Below are positions 1 to 13,765 of a DNA stretch of 64,000 nt, piece by piece. The translations under genes were made by a program, and so were the position numbers. Below the pieces are notes generated by a model. That model did no database searches, had not been told where the DNA came from, and saw only the letters and a list, made by a program, of their open reading frames with translations. Position 1 is the first letter of the stretch; every line of letters begins with the position of its first letter. The DNA comes from Blasia pusilla (taxonomy: Eukaryota > Marchantiophyta > Marchantiopsida > Blasiales), in assembly GCA_050084515.1 (NCBI GenBank), contig CM114271.1:15004001-15068000 (forward strand), read 5' to 3'.

Positions 1-264
1 GTACCACCAACACCCCCACCGGCAGAACGCGCAACTGAAACTGGCGCACCGAAGCGCCGCAGTGCAGAGTAGAAGAATTGTGTAGAGGCGATCGGGGAGG
101 CTCGAAGGCTTCGTAAAACCTTCTGGAGAGGTGCTCCTGAATCTTCTCATCAGCTCAATGTTGCCCACATCCGCTGAGAATTTGGCTTAGGATATCATCC
201 ATGATTTGTCAAGACACGCGGGAGTGCCAATTATGGAACAACTTTCACAATTTTACTTAACCTC

Positions 265-3200
265 ATGGTGCTGACATATTCTCTCCCCATGGGTACTGCG
301 TCTGCCGGGTTGCTCTCGTGGCAGAATTGTGCCGTGGGTGGTCTTCAAGGAACGAAAGATGAGCACGAAGTGACCATTCGGAGTAGGGGGAATTTCTCAA
401 GACGGAACTATGGAAGGAGTCTACACAAGCTTTCATCCTCGGGAATGGCCGTACGACGAGCTTGTATGGCAAAATGGTATTGCGGAAACCGAGACAGGTC
501 GAGGGATACACGTACTGAGGGTGTTAAACATGGGACCAGACAATCCAAGTCTTCCGACTCGCTAGGTTTTTCGAAGTCTTCGAATGGTGCGGGATTCAAA
601 CCGTTGTTTCAACGCAGATTACAGATTTCTCCAACTGTTTGCAACGCGGACAATGGAGCTTTGCATGCTTCCACAGATTCTGAAAGTAACGGATCGTACG
701 ATAGACGTCTAGACATACTAGCAAACGGCCCCGATTCTCAAGATGAGGGTAGTGGATTGCATGGATCACCAGCTGAATCTAAAGGACTCTTCAAGCGTTT
801 TGTCGCATTTTTTAGGGCATTTCGTTCGATTCTGCCTTACGGTAGCTGGTGGAATGTTGGCGAGAGGGTCGAGAATGAGAAGCCTGCAATCACTTTCGTG
901 AACGCGATGTGCCGACTGTGGGAGTTGATTTCCCCGGATAGATTAGTCATTGCCACGGCATTTTTCGCTCTGGTAGTCGCAGCTGTAAGTACTTCAAACG
1001 CTCCACTGAAGTGATTTATTGTTGTTCCATCTAAGAGCAAATGGAATTGCAGTGAATTCTCAAATTCACTATCCTAGTCTTTAGTGTCTCGTGGCTTTGG
1101 GGTGTGACTACCTATTCTAATTAAATCACGCGTTATCCACTTCTATCAGTTATCGGAGATCACCATCCCTCACTTTGTGGCGGCCACCATATTTTCGGCC
1201 CAAAGTGGCCTAACTGATAAATTCTACCGCAATGCCAAATTGTTAGCTCTCATGAGCTGCACCTACGGCCTATTCAGGTAAGTGACTGCCAATTGTTTTG
1301 GTTGATGAGTATTCATTCTGTACAGGTAATCAACTATTCGCTCGTGTTTGTAAATGTACTGGCTGTTATTCTGATCCGATGTTATCTTTGGAAGTATTCG
1401 TTTCTATGAGTCGTAGTGTGTCGTGTGCCAATGTAACCACGCCGAATTGTAAGAACATTGCATTTTGGTAGATACTAGTTCGTCACACACTCTGAAACGT
1501 AATTCTGCTTGATGGTTCAGTGGCCTACGAGGTGGATGTTTTGGAGTTGCTAACCAAATTCTGGTGAGCATGTAGTCCCTTAGATGAGCAGTAGTTGCCA
1601 TGCGGACTTGTTCTATTGTTGTCAAAAGATGTATTATGTAGTACTTTTGCAACTGGGATTGGTAGTATTGGAAGGCAGCAATACTAAACCCTACATAACT
1701 ATTCCATCTACCTGCTCACCTTTTCCTTTCAGGTGAGGAGAATGCGTGAAAAATTGTTTACGAACCTACTCAATCAGGTACCTCTACTGGAAGCTCAAAT
1801 CGATTTTGGGCTCTCTCCTTGCTCCATCTCCTAACATATCTCCTAAAATCATGCCAAGTGTACTTCGCTAAAGTTTGGACCCTAGATCCTGAGATGTGCT
1901 AGTCCACTCTGCTATCCTTTCCAAGTTCTACACAATAATTTTGACCCCAAGTTAGAAGAGGCGCACCTAGTTTGTTCATTCCGCTTCAACCTGAAAAGTC
2001 AAGTTTAGAGTATTATGCCCCTTGTTGGTATTCAGGTTTCTCATCTCCATTTGGAATGGTAATCTGGGAGAGAGAGTCACAAGACGCAGCTGCTACTTCA
2101 TTAGGGTTGGAGCAGATGCTTTGAAGAGGCCCTCCAAAACGAATAGAGTTCCAGAGTCCTTCACGTACTGCGCTAAAGATTTCTCTACTTCAACTTGGGA
2201 ATCACTGACAAGTCATTATTCTTCATCTCTCAGGATATTGCATTTTTCGACATGGAAGCTGTTGGAGCATTGACTAGTCGCCTGGGGTCTGACTGCCAAC
2301 AAGTTTCACGAATCATTGGGAATGATCTCAATGTTATGTTCAGAAATGGATTACAGGTATGACCTTACCAAGTGTTGGTGGTGTAGTATTTGGCATGTAT
2401 GCAATACTTCTGTTCCACAAGTCATCAAGTTCTCATGTCTTGAGACTGTGTGAGCAGTTACCCAGCTTTGTAGTTCAGAGTATTGAAATAATTTAAACTG
2501 TGCCAGTCAATAATTTGTGTTAGATAATATTCGGAAGAGCAGAAGGATGTTGGAATCATGTATTAGCTACCCACGTGTCTAACATGTTAACTAGTGCGAC
2601 GAACTATAGATGAAGTAGTAAGTTGCCTATAAATTGTTATCAATGAAAAAAAACCCTACAAAATTTCCAACTGTGCTGTTTAATGTATTCTATAATTTTG
2701 TTCTATCCCTTGCTGGGGTAAAGATGTATAAACTGTGAATTGTTATGTACTGCACCCTCCCCTGACTTACTCTCAGACCATCCTGCATCTGTCAATCCAG
2801 ATTGTATCTGAAAAAGAAACCACGGATAACAGAACATCAAGTGCGGATTCTTTTTCTAGTGAGGCCTTCAGGATGAGTTTCATTCTATGGATCCCACCCT
2901 GAACCTTCTCACTTGGATGGTGGAATTGCAGGGTCTGGGGGCCTTTATATATTTGATGACATTATCATGGCAGCTTGCCCTATCTACTTTTGCTATCTGT
3001 AGCACAATGTGGTGCTTTATGAGGTTTTATGGAAGGTGCGCCTCTTTCTGAAGGTCCTTAGCCTTTGGTACTGCTAAAGAATTTTAAGCAGTGAATGTTA
3101 CAAAGATGACCTATTGTGCAATGCAAAGGAGGGAGTCTGTTTACCTGAAATATGTGATGACTGCGGAGGTTGAAATGATGATGTGGATGTTGTCGCTTAC

Positions 3201-6200
3201 AGCTATCAGAAAAGTACTGCCAAGACAGCTCAAGATTCAGTAGCATCTGCCAATGAGGTTGGTCACACCAATACCCAGATTCTGAATATTTCATCAAGTA
3301 GATGACAGGATGAGGGACATGATAGACTATAATCATATTTCCGATTTGCTAGCCGTTGACAAACCTGGGCAAGGCATAAAGTGTAAGCCCCTCAGGCGAT
3401 CTACGCACGAAAAAGTGCAGAGCCTAAACTGCTTGAAGGGCACAATTTTTTGCGGTCCACTTTCTTCAAGATATTTTTGGCTGTATAGTGCTGATGTGCA
3501 TGCAATGTTGTTGGCAGGTTGCAGAGGAGACCTTATCCCTTGCAAGGGTGGTGCGGACCTTTGGTACAGAGAAAGAAGAAGTTGCCAGGTCAGCTAATTG
3601 CATCACCTGAGACAATGGATGGATTCACAGTTGCTTATCATGCACGGAGTGTGATACTTGTACCTCTATGCGCAGATACTCTAAGTGGTCAAGGAAACTG
3701 GTAGATATCAATCTCCGACAGAATGTTGCTTATGGGTTCTGGACATGGAGTTCAAATACCCTTTACAATGCGACGCAGGTAAGCACTAAAAATGCTTCGC
3801 CTCATCTTTTTAATGCACATGGAGTTGAGTGATCGTAAGACAAATAGGGATTTCTTACTTTTGTGGATCCACAAAACTTCAGCACCGAGCCTGTTTGTGT
3901 CGTTTGAGGTTGAGCTTAGGATAAGTTCCAATTCCACTGATTAACTAGCCAACAATATTCTATTGCAGAGGCACGAATTTGAAGGGAATCTCAAGGCAGT
4001 GTTCTTATGTCCAGGGGGTGGTTTTGTAGGTGGTTGCTTTGCTGATAGGAGGAGGTTATGTGATGACGGGGAAAATAACTGCAGAGCAGCTTACCAAGTT
4101 TGTACTATATTCTGAGTGGGTAGTTCATTCAACGTGGTGGGTTGGAGATCACTGGGCCTCTCTAATGCAGGCTATTGGTGCCAGTGAAAAGGTTTTCCAC
4201 CTTCTCGACCTACCTCCTAGCAAGCAGCTTGTCACCAAAGGTGAAGACAATGAATTACCAGAACTTTGTTTGCCCTAAACAATGTTACTGTCTTTGGATG
4301 ATATTTTTTGCTTCTTGATATTGGCTGGCGGATATATACCAGGTTGCACACTTGTTTTGATAGTCAAACAGACAGATATCTGAGGATCAATGGATATCTT
4401 GGTATTTTGGTCGTATGTGGACAATTTCTGTTTAAGAACTGAGGAGTCCCCATTAATTTGCAGGATCCACACTGCCTGAGCTCAAAGGACGAATACAGTT
4501 TAATGACATCTCATTCCACTATCCTGCAAGGCCTCAGGTTGCTCCTTCAACTAGGTGCCTACTGGGAAGTGCACTGTATTCAGAGATAACAAAATAGCTT
4601 ATAATCTATGTTACTTGCACTCAGCAAGGCCCCTTATAAATTATGGAATCTTATTTCATATTCAATTAATCATGTGATTGACTGCTGGTATATGCTCATT
4701 TCCAGGTTCCAGTTTTACGCAATGTGAATTTATCAATATTTCCAGGCGAACTTGTTGCAGTGGTATTCTCTCCACCCATTTTACTTTGTCTTTGATTTGG
4801 TTTCCTCTCAATCCCTCTTTTTGTATCAGTGACCTCTATTCTAATAGATGGTGGTCAGAGTTCTACTTCGCTCAGATCCAAGTTTGAAACTGTAAACACA
4901 CTCAAAGAAAGCAGATCACGACAGGGTGTCCCACTGAACCAGTTATAAGAGAGTAAATTCAGTTATAAGAAATGAATTGCATGCAGAGTTTGTCTGCAAC
5001 TTCTGCTGAGAATGGGTTGCTCGATAGAGCAACTCCTTATTAGAATACACAAGACCTGACAGGGTGACTGGAACCAAGATGCAGAAATATGTGACAAATA
5101 GGTTAGGGAGAATCCCCCAGACCAATGCACATGCCCTTCCTAGTTGACCAAGCCAACAGCTGTTGTTCAGGTGGGTAGGAGCTAATCTCAAGATACACTA
5201 CCTCAGCAGGCAGGAGTTAGAAGTGAATGAAGCCAAATAGAAAAGAGAGAAGTCTAAATAGGTTTGTTGCATCAGGAGAGGGGGGTGGTGACTGCGGGCA
5301 GGGGGCGGCAGGAGAAAGGATGACATCTCAAAGCTGAGGTGGAAGGGACTGTACATTAGGAGCACAACAGGAGTAGGCAACAAGCGTAGCAGGAAAGAGT
5401 TCTAGCCAGAAGAGATTAGTAGTAACACGAAGGGTAAATAAAGGGAGAGAAGTTGATTGTGGTAAACTTCTGGTTCGAGTCACAACTGAGCATGGTTTAG
5501 CTAACCTGTTCAGCAGTAGAGAGAGAGTCTGATGAACAGACAATTTGATCTGTATCCTTATCATGGGCAGGCCCAGACTTTTTTGTCTTTTTATTCATTT
5601 GCACCACCATTTACTACCAGATCGTCACTGGCTATCATTGTTTCTTCATTATGTTTGAATGCTCCTGTGGACTTGAGGAGGAGGTGAAGGCCATCATCTT
5701 CATTTTGGGTTGGTATAGTTAGAGTTGTCCTTTGGCCGAGCTTTGCTGTTGGACGCTCTGATGGTACTTGCAACCTCCATATTCCTGTTGGGTTATGATG
5801 TTCAATGAACCAGTGTATATAGATGGCTAAGAAACTCATGCCTGTGTGTAGATTTCCTCAATTACTTGAACTCCATACTTCTAGAGTGGTTGTATGTCAT
5901 TGGTTGTGTGTTTAATACGCTCTTCCTCCAACTGATCCCCAATGGTTTTGTCATCCGTTCCAAAATTTTTATTAGCTGATCCTGCTCCAAATGCGAGCTT
6001 TTCACTGAGTCCAAGTAGATTGGAATTCTTGAATAAAATGTTTTAGAGAACTTTAACGGCCTTTGATCTCACGAGTCCATATCTCTATGCTGAAGAATGG
6101 CAGTCCATTGAATGAGACATGTCATCAACGGACCTATCCTTGTGTGGTATCAAAGAGGGGCATATATCGACATGGATTTTCTATGAACGTTCTCACTAAA

Positions 6201-8065
6201 ATGCACCTCTTATATGCCTGGGAAAATGAGACCCAGTCACATTGTTCCTTGCATCATATTGTAGAAATTTTACTACAATTTCTTTTAATACAACTCTTCC
6301 ATGCAGTAGTTAGTTCTCTACTCATGATTTAAGGCTTTGATCTTCTCAAATGATTTAGGCACTATTTTATACCTGTCAAGTTTAAACTAACTTGACTTGC
6401 CATTTCTGCATAGGTCGGCCTAAGTGGTAGTGGAAAAAGCACTATTGTGGGTTTACTCCTCCGACTGTATGAGCCCTCTCATGGACAGGTTTGGCTTCTC
6501 ACGTTGTCTATTCTTGTTACTGCCAGCCCTACTGTGACCAGTGCAGTTGTGACACATGATTGTGCTCAGGATTGCAGTAAATTAAAGCAGGCTGGGGCAG
6601 ATGTTGACCGCTATATGTTTATTATACCTATGCTTAATAGTATGAGTAATAGCTCTTGATCGTATGCTCATGACAGCTTGTGGACCTTTTTTTGCAGATA
6701 ATGATTGATGGCGTTCCACTTACGGATCTTGATATTAAGTGGTTTAGACACCAACTCGGAGTTGTGAGCCAGGTTAACTCATATTTACCATGCCTTTCTT
6801 GAATATCCTCGTCCAGTCACATGTGGACAAACCTTCATCTGTCATGTCCTTTGTAGGAGTAGTCCAGCTTTTATTAAATTTCCTCATCCAGTCACGGGTT
6901 AAACAATCTTCCTCAATGGGGAATCCAATTTGGTTCTTGAATATCAATGTTAAGGCAGAGATTCCTTGGTGAAATCAATGAAATCCCACTTAGTTGTTCA
7001 GAGTAGCAGAAACGAGTACGAATTTCTTGAACAGACAGAGTTATCTTCTGATTCTGATCTCACCATTACATTTTTCACCATGACCTCTCACTCTCTCTTT
7101 TCAAATATGCTGCAGGAACCTCGTCTTTTCAGCATGGACATAGCTGCAAACATATCTTATGGATGTGCTAAGAATGTAAGTGCAGTGGATATAGAAAGAG
7201 CAGCAAAACAGGCAAATGCCCACGATTTCATAATGGCTTTGCCTGATGGCTACAAAACTATTGTTGACAATGTTCGACTAAGCGGTGGGCAAAAGCAGCG
7301 TATTGCAATTGCTCGAGCACTACTGAGGGACCCTGCAATTTTGATACTGGATGAGGCAACCAGTGCACTTGATTCCGAAAGTGAACACCTGGTACAGGTG
7401 GGTACTTCTAATATTATGATGTCAGTCTGGGTTCCATAGGGAAGAAAAAGCTGTGCTCCATTTCTTTCAAAATTGCTGATTAGTCCTGGGTTGGCTTGAT
7501 AACAGAAAGCCTTGGATCAAGCAATGCGTGGAGATGGCAAACGAAGGCGGACTGTTCTTGTTATTGCTCACAGGTTGGAAATATGTTCAGCTGTCTAATT
7601 TCATAGATAAGTTTGTGGAGAAGATTATTTTCATGTGGTGGTGACTATTCCTGTGATTATATCGCTGTGGAAAATCCATTGCCAAACGGCATCATGCATT
7701 CAAAATCAATTGCAGATGAGCCATCTAATCATCTACTCACTGACAGGTTGTCCACAATTCGAGCAGCTCACAGAATTGTGGTTATGCACCAAGGTCAAAT
7801 TGCTGAGGTTGGCCAACTCTCTTCTATGTAGTGATTGTAAAGCCAAGAGTTCCACTTGAATCCATTTGTTTGTTCTAACAATAAGGATCCTTGTCAATGC
7901 AATGTCACAATATCTTGCCTCTCAGCAGTTAAGAATACAAGTTTAATTCAAAGTAAGACTGACTTGTTAATGACTGTCATGCAGATTGGCAGCCATGATG
8001 AGTTACTTAGATTGGATGGTGAATATGCTCGCTTAACGAAGCGGCAGTTAAGCACGCTACCATGA
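265..8065 (+). CDS. ABCB26: ABCB26/TAP1-like half-size ABC transporter, 18 exons
   Basis: Half transporter (membrane domain then ATPase) of the plant TAP1/ABCB26 type, probably in a plastid membrane; the substrate is unknown. Exons read as 265-984, 1150-1277, 1521-1563, 1733-1777, 2234-2356, 2932-3035, 3203-3257, 3518-3588, 3676-3778, 4030-4240, 4464-4537, 4706-4762, 6414-6488, 6698-6772, 7116-7397, 7506-7573, 7747-7807, 7985-8065. All introns are GT-AG, phases agree, and the sum is 2,376 nt (791 aa). Membrane segments lie in exons 1-10. The ATPase has Walker [10 protein letters not shown] (about 580-588), signature LSGGQ (about 683), Walker B ILILDE (about 703) and the H-loop AHR. The stop follows ARLTKRQ, as in Arabidopsis ABCB26 from memory. 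The roughly 200-residue Ser/Arg-rich N-terminus is longer than usual and could include a transit peptide. The start at 265 is the first ATG of the open frame and is the least certain point. Confidence 0.9.
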
Positions 8066-11040
8066 TAAATCGTAAAGGTTCAATTATTTTGTTGGCTGTC
8101 CATCTCTTTGCAGGATGGTTTCTTCCATGTATTATGTTCATTTTGTGTTTACACTTTGGGTTGGTGGGTGTAAGATTCCTCTGAAGGTTTTCCAGGCCTG
8201 CAGCCTTGCAGATCTTATCATGACTTGAACATTATTGCAATCAATCAAGGGCATAATCCATCCACTTCTTTCTGTTTGGTTGTCACTTTCATGTGGCGCC
8301 TGGTGTCTAATATTGAAGGGGTTGGTTGAGGTTGTTCTTGAAGTAAATCAAAGAGCCATGAAAGGTCAGCAATGAAGCATGTAGCAATTCATTCATGTGA
8401 GCAACCTAGGAATCCTATGCTGATATTCTCATATGCATGCTGGTGAATCGCCAGCCAGCTTGATCTACAATGAGAAACCATGATTCAATTGAGTAGGGCA
8501 GGGCTTCCATATTTCATGCCTGCCCCATTTCTCTACCAATCCTCTTTTTGTTGCTTCTAATATGTCCTGAGGTTTCAGAAGTGTTACCCAAGGGGATGTA
8601 AGACTAGTTACGGCGACATGGCCCCATAGGCAAATGTATTATTTGTAAGATTTCTAATATTTGTAATGTTAGAAATGTTTGAGATCTGCATTCAAAACTT
8701 TTTTCTCAGTTGCAGAGGTGACACTCGGTATCTTGTGCATATGTGGATCACTCTCTAGATTGTGGCTGTCCCTTCGGATTGAAGAGTAATGAGTGGTCCT
8801 AGCTTCCACAACTCAATAACATAATGTCACACACTCCAGTTTATGGGACACTCACTCGTCTCATTCCTTTGAATTCCTTATCTCACGAGATTTGTCATCA
8901 TTTGAATTACTTGTGAAGATTAGGATAGTTTGGCCATTTTTAGTATAATCATGATATAGTCTGAGTAAAATGGAAGCCATTCATAACTAGTGCGTAGTCC
9001 TTTTCCCAACCCCTTAAAGGCACCTGTTTCTAAAAGTACTTGTCAAGTGCTAAATTATATTAAATTTATATTTTGAGTCAACTAAGTGATCAAAAGTGCT
9101 CCAAATATATCAAGATTTTAAAAAATACTAATATATTTGGGGCCGGAAAAATCGACACAACTTTAGTTGGAAACTTACTGCGAATCTAAGATATTAAGTT
9201 GGTTTCCATGCAGTATAATTCATCAAGAACTTTCAAAAATTCGTTTGGTAAAGAGGTGAAGGAGGAAGTCTGGAATGGTTTTCTTGAAGGTTATGAGAAT
9301 CAAAGACTTGTTTGGTAAAGAGGTGAAGGAGGAAGTCCGGAAGGGTTTTCTTGAAGGTTATGAGAAGAGAGAAATATCAATATTAACGAGGCCTGTTGAG
9401 GAATAGCGAAGGAGAAAGCCATCAGGAAAAGCGCTTTCTAGTTTGATAAGTTCTATAGGCACAAAAGGACGACCATGTCCTCTAATAAGTTTTTAATTTA
9501 GGTGTGATGTTTGTGGAATGTTTTGATTTCTTTAAATTACATTAAATTACAATTTTACAATGTGTGTTCAAGGGTTTTAACACTTTTTTTAAATTTCAAA
9601 TTTAATTTAATTTATTCAAATTGGTTAATTCCATGTTTGGAGATATTTTCATCTTTCCCTCATCATAAAAATTTGTCTTCAATTTTGTCTTGGTATTTTT
9701 CTCATCTTACATATTGACTAGTTTAAGGGCGTGTGACACACGGGTTTCTATTACCTCTTATAATTAGTTTTCACATTTTTAAATGTCATTTCAAATCAAG
9801 AAAATTGGTCACGTTGGTTGAAAATAACAAGTGTCGAGAGGAGAGGAGTTTGCAAAGTGGAAAGGCACTCTCCCATGACAATATAGATTTCCTTCATAAG
9901 ACACAAATCTATATTTTTATGGGCATATGAATGTAAAATTTTCTTAATAGAATACATTTTCTTCAAATTCTCGGATTAGTTTGGTTTCTTTTTTTCATTA
10001 AGACTTGTAAACTAATGTTATGACCACATTTTTGTTTAATAATTTTAGTTGGATGGCACCACCATTTCAAAGGAACCGAAGAGCTACCTTACTCAAAAGA
10101 ATGTCCCACTAATTTTTTAGACCAGGTCTTTAAGGACAACACCATTCCATGGAATGAGCAACTTGTATGTCGATGATATGTTATAGGGTGTGCATGGTTC
10201 CTCAATGTTTCATATATACGGCAAAACTTCTATCTTTTGCGGTAGTTTAAGAACACTATTGTTTAGAGGGGGCTTAAGAAACTCCAAATCATCCGAGTTT
10301 GTATTGACCCCATGGGAGGAGTCTACCATATCCGTTAGACATGGCATACATCTATCTCTACAATGCTTGCACTTAGGACCTTTAATCTACAATGTTTACA
10401 TAAAGAGTGCTCTCTTCATAGAAATAACTAGTGTGCCTAGCTTGACACTCTATGCACAAATATTTTATTTTATTTTGTTGCCCATGTTGTTGCAAAATTT
10501 CCTTGCTGCCCCAATACCATGTGTCAAGCAAAAAGGCTACTATGGTGTTCCTATTATGTGCAAATTTTTTTGTTGGGTTCCTCCAATGTTTATTGCACAC
10601 GTGGATTTTTGTGGACTTGGGTCTCTACTTCTCATTGTTTGATTTGGCACAAACTTGCGTTTTTAAGGAGGGTTTACTTTGAACTCATAGCCTTTCCTAA
10701 ACATCACCCTCTCGCCCCTACAATTTTGACATAATTCGCATGCATTCTTGGTTTGCATTTGTTGAACGGTGCGCACGTTCAAGCTACATACGAGAGAGAA
10801 GCAAGAAGACGATTGCATCGCATTCAACTACACGATTTGTCTTCATTCCAACATTGATTCTACAATGGAAGAGTGATATAATTGTATATTAGAACACTTT
10901 ACAATAGCAAGCAAGGAGTATATAGCGCACCACTTATGAATGAATGGATTATCATTTAGCACACCGTTGCATACGGGGCTAATATAATGGATTGAAAGTT
11001 TGGGGTGGTAATGTTTGGCTACAATTGCAAAATAGATAAC
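8066..11040. other. 3' flank and AT-rich intergenic DNA
   Basis: No gene is recognised. The first few hundred bases presumably hold the 3' UTR of the ABC transporter. From about 9.0 kb the DNA becomes AT-rich. An open frame of 150 codons at 10190-10642 (+) and overlapping frames on both strands show no recognisable domain and look like chance ORFs or old transposon debris. Confidence 0.6.
9243..9365. repeat. Direct tandem duplication, 67-bp period
   Basis: A segment of about 56 bp beginning GTTTGGTAAAGAGGTGAAGG at 9243 recurs almost unchanged at 9310, ending TTATGAGAA in both copies. Only a few substitutions separate them, so the duplication is fairly recent. Confidence 0.85.
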
Positions 11041-11318
11041 AGAGTCAACCTTAGGGTTTGGTTCCAATTGCAAAATGGAAAACATGGTCAACCTTAGGTA
11101 TGGGTTGTAAGGGTAAGGGCATCTCCACCCCACCAAGGATTATGAAGGACTTGTTGCTTAGGTTTCCACTATATTTTTTGTTTTCCACACGGCAAGAATG
11201 AGCGTTTTGTAGATTGTCGTGCGAATCCACATCGTCATACAACATACATCGCTGACAAACCATACTCACATACATATATAACATAGACGAGAGTATCCAC
11301 AAACACAAGTGTACCACA
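11041..11318 (-). repeat. Putative 3' LTR start of the DNMT-carrying gypsy element
   Basis: Reading the minus strand past the PHD stop codon, a G-rich polypurine-like tract (about 11330-11320) is followed by TGTGGTACACTTGTG from 11318, the TG expected at an LTR edge. The far LTR end could not be placed, and no matching 5' LTR was found beyond 17.5 kb, so the left limit given here is nominal. A short internal duplication (TTGCAAAATGGAAAACATGG and a related copy, about 11040-11100) is visible. Confidence 0.35.
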
Positions 11319-11493
11319 ACTCGCCCCCCTAACTGGCGGTTAGGTCCCTCTAACTCCCAGGTAGCCCTATACATCTACTACATGCTATACACCTTCTTGG
11401 GTGCCCGAATCAGAAGGCCGGGTGCTAGGTTGCCCCATCGTTAGTCGCACATCTGTAATCCATATCATGCAAAGATTAAGTCATCTACCTCTC

Positions 11494-11640
11494 CTAAGTA
11501 CATCGAGGACAAACCCACCTTCCAGTAGGAACAACATCCAAACGTGGAGTCAAACACCTCATGTGCCAACCCCTAGAACACCGATCACACACCAACATAC
11601 GGGCTGCGTTACCAGCAGACCCACACAACATGCACCTCAA
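11494..11640 (-). pseudogene. PHD finger at the integrase C-terminus
   Basis: The last 47 or so codons of the integrase frame form a C4-H-C3 zinc finger: CMLC, then CDRC, then HMRC, then CPRC just before the stop at 11494. The motif RMLVCDRC, a following GWHMRC and the WVCP end are typical of PHD fingers, which usually read the histone H3 tail. It is in frame with the integrase C-terminus, so it is a fusion and not a neighbouring gene. It sits where chromoviruses carry a chromodomain, so by analogy it may steer integration; that is inference. Confidence 0.85.
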
Positions 11641-13183
11641 GCTAGCACGTATCATGGCTAAGCTTGGGTCAACAGTACCATCGACATTTGGAAGATGACA
11701 TGGCGCACAATTACGCATATGGTCCTTCCAAACAACTCCATCACGACCCTCCAACATGAGAACTCCAGAAGCTAACACCTCGCGCACTCGTAAAATAGTG
11801 CGGCCTGCCGTCACATCCAACGTTGTCGGTGCAATCTGCTGCAAATAGACATAGTCCCCCACATGGAACCTACGAATCGATGGTCGATAACCTCCACGAA
11901 TGGTTGCATACCATAGCAACGTATCCCTGTGTTGAGCAATGGCAAGATTCTCAAAGGTGTTGGCATAACTCTCCAAAAGAGCTCCGGCTGAGAACACACC
12001 CTCATCCACATCTCGGGTCATCAAGGTTCACCACCTCACTAGACTCGACAATTCTTTCTTTGGCAAGTCCGGATCTCGGCCGTATAAAGAAAATAAGGTG
12101 AGAAGGAAGCCAAGGATGCTTGGCGATCGAACCTATACCCCATGGCTAACCATGGCAATCGAATATTCAGTCTCCAAGATGCCCTTCAGAGGCCATACTT
12201 GCGCAATGCCCTCTTCACCGTCTGAACCACACACTCAGCCAAACCATCCGCCTCTGGATGATCTCGAGACGTGGTCCGATGATCAATCAACGCCTTGTCA
12301 CACAAGACTTGAAACTCACCTGAAACTCTGACCTGGTCGGTCAAGACTTGGTGGTGCACCAAAATGACTAAGCACTCTATCCAGAAATGCATACGCCGTT
12401 CCTCACTTGCCTTGTCCGGTAATGCCACCAACTCAATCCACTTGGAGAAGTGCTCCACCATCACCAACACATATCGATGATGATGTCGCATACCAACGGT
12501 AACGGTCTCGCAAAGTCCACACTCCAACGGTAACCCAAACCCATAATAGGCAAGGGGTGTAATTGTGGTGTAGGGGCATTAAATGATGCCCTCACCCGGT
12601 CACAAACCATACAACGTGACACCAACTACTGCACCTGAGTATGCATGCCACGCCACCAATACTGGCCAAGGAGTAAGCTATACGTACGCTTTACCCCAAA
12701 ATGTGCCAACTCCTCATGGGCATGTTGCACAATGCGCTCTCTCTGAGCCAAATGTGGCACTACTCGTACTCTACCATCCTCCCACACGCGTAGAATATGT
12801 GTTCCCTCCAATCGATACCTCTTAGCACGTTGAAGAACACGGTCTCGCTCCTTGGCACTCACTATGCCTGGCACCCTACTAGTCCGTAGGAACTCCAACA
12901 CCAACGCATCATCATGAATATCAGGCTGATCCGTACCACCATCTCCAACCTTAGGATCTGAAGGCTGGCCATCTACCCTCTGACTAGAGTAAGATATCAT
13001 GTGGTCCTCCATACTAGAGTCCACCCCTAACCAACATAAAAAGGCGGATGCATGCCAACCTGGCACCATCTCCTCATCAACCTCGCCATGCCATCTAGCC
13101 CCAGTTGTATCCTCTTGGCTAGTACATGGGTTCCTACTCAACCCATCAGCATCAAGGTTGGCAACTCCAGGTCTATGTACCAC
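11641..13183 (-). pseudogene. Gypsy integrase (copy 1)
   Basis: The N-terminal zinc-binding part is visible at about 12626-12760 (HAHEELAHFG, then YWWRGMH and a downstream Cys pair). The catalytic core follows at 12186-12527, with VLVMVEHFSKW, a VLTDQ-type second Asp region and the DGLAECVVQTVKRAL segment around the Glu helix. The C-terminal part is at 11641-12024 (GDYVYLQQI, ILRVREV, VWKDHMRNCAPCHLP). Frames change between the three blocks, so the protein is not made intact. It is preceded by HRPGVANLDADGLSR, the typical RNase H/integrase junction of Ty3/gypsy. Confidence 0.85.
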
Positions 13184-13433
13184 CGGAAGTCATACTCTGT
13201 AAGATAAGAGCCCCCGTGCAAGCTTCCCCTGTAAAGCTTGTCCGACTCCATCAACCACTTGAGCGGATGGTGATCAGTAACAAGGGTAAACTTTGTGCCG
13301 AACAAGTAACACCTAAAGTGTGCCACACCCACACTCTTGCCAAGCACTCTCCCTCATATGAACTATAGCGACTTCGCTGCATTATTCGAACGACTTGCAT
13401 AGGCCACCACAAACTCCATGTGCTCATCATCAT
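13138..13433 (-). pseudogene. RNase H domain remnant (copy 1)
   Basis: Two overlapping frames together show YEGECLA and FTLVTDHHPLKWLM, the conserved Ty3/gypsy RNase H segments containing catalytic acidic residues. The frame is broken within the domain. It lies directly between the reverse transcriptase and the integrase zinc-binding region. Confidence 0.75.
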
Positions 13434-13765
13434 GTTGTGTCAACACCGCTCCAAGTCCCAACCTACTCCAATCGTGTGTAATCTGAAATGGGCGCCCTCG
13501 ATAGGTCTCCTCAAGATAGGCGCCGCCACCAACTGGGCCTTAAGCTCCACAAACGCTCTCTCTGATCATCTCCCGAGGTGCCACTCTTGATCTGATTTCA
13601 GCAATTGGTTCAAAGGCTTTGCCATAGCACTAAATCCCTTCACATACCTCCGATAGTAGTTCGCCAATCCCATGAATGCTCAAACTCTACTCACATCTAC
13701 CGGACGGAATAAGTGCAATAGCCTCCACCTTTGCTTGCTTTGAACTCCCAAACCACCTGGATAGA

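Noticed and set aside
10190-10642. 150-codon open frame on the plus strand
   Set aside because: Overlapped by comparable frames on both strands in AT-rich DNA, with no domain or splice context.
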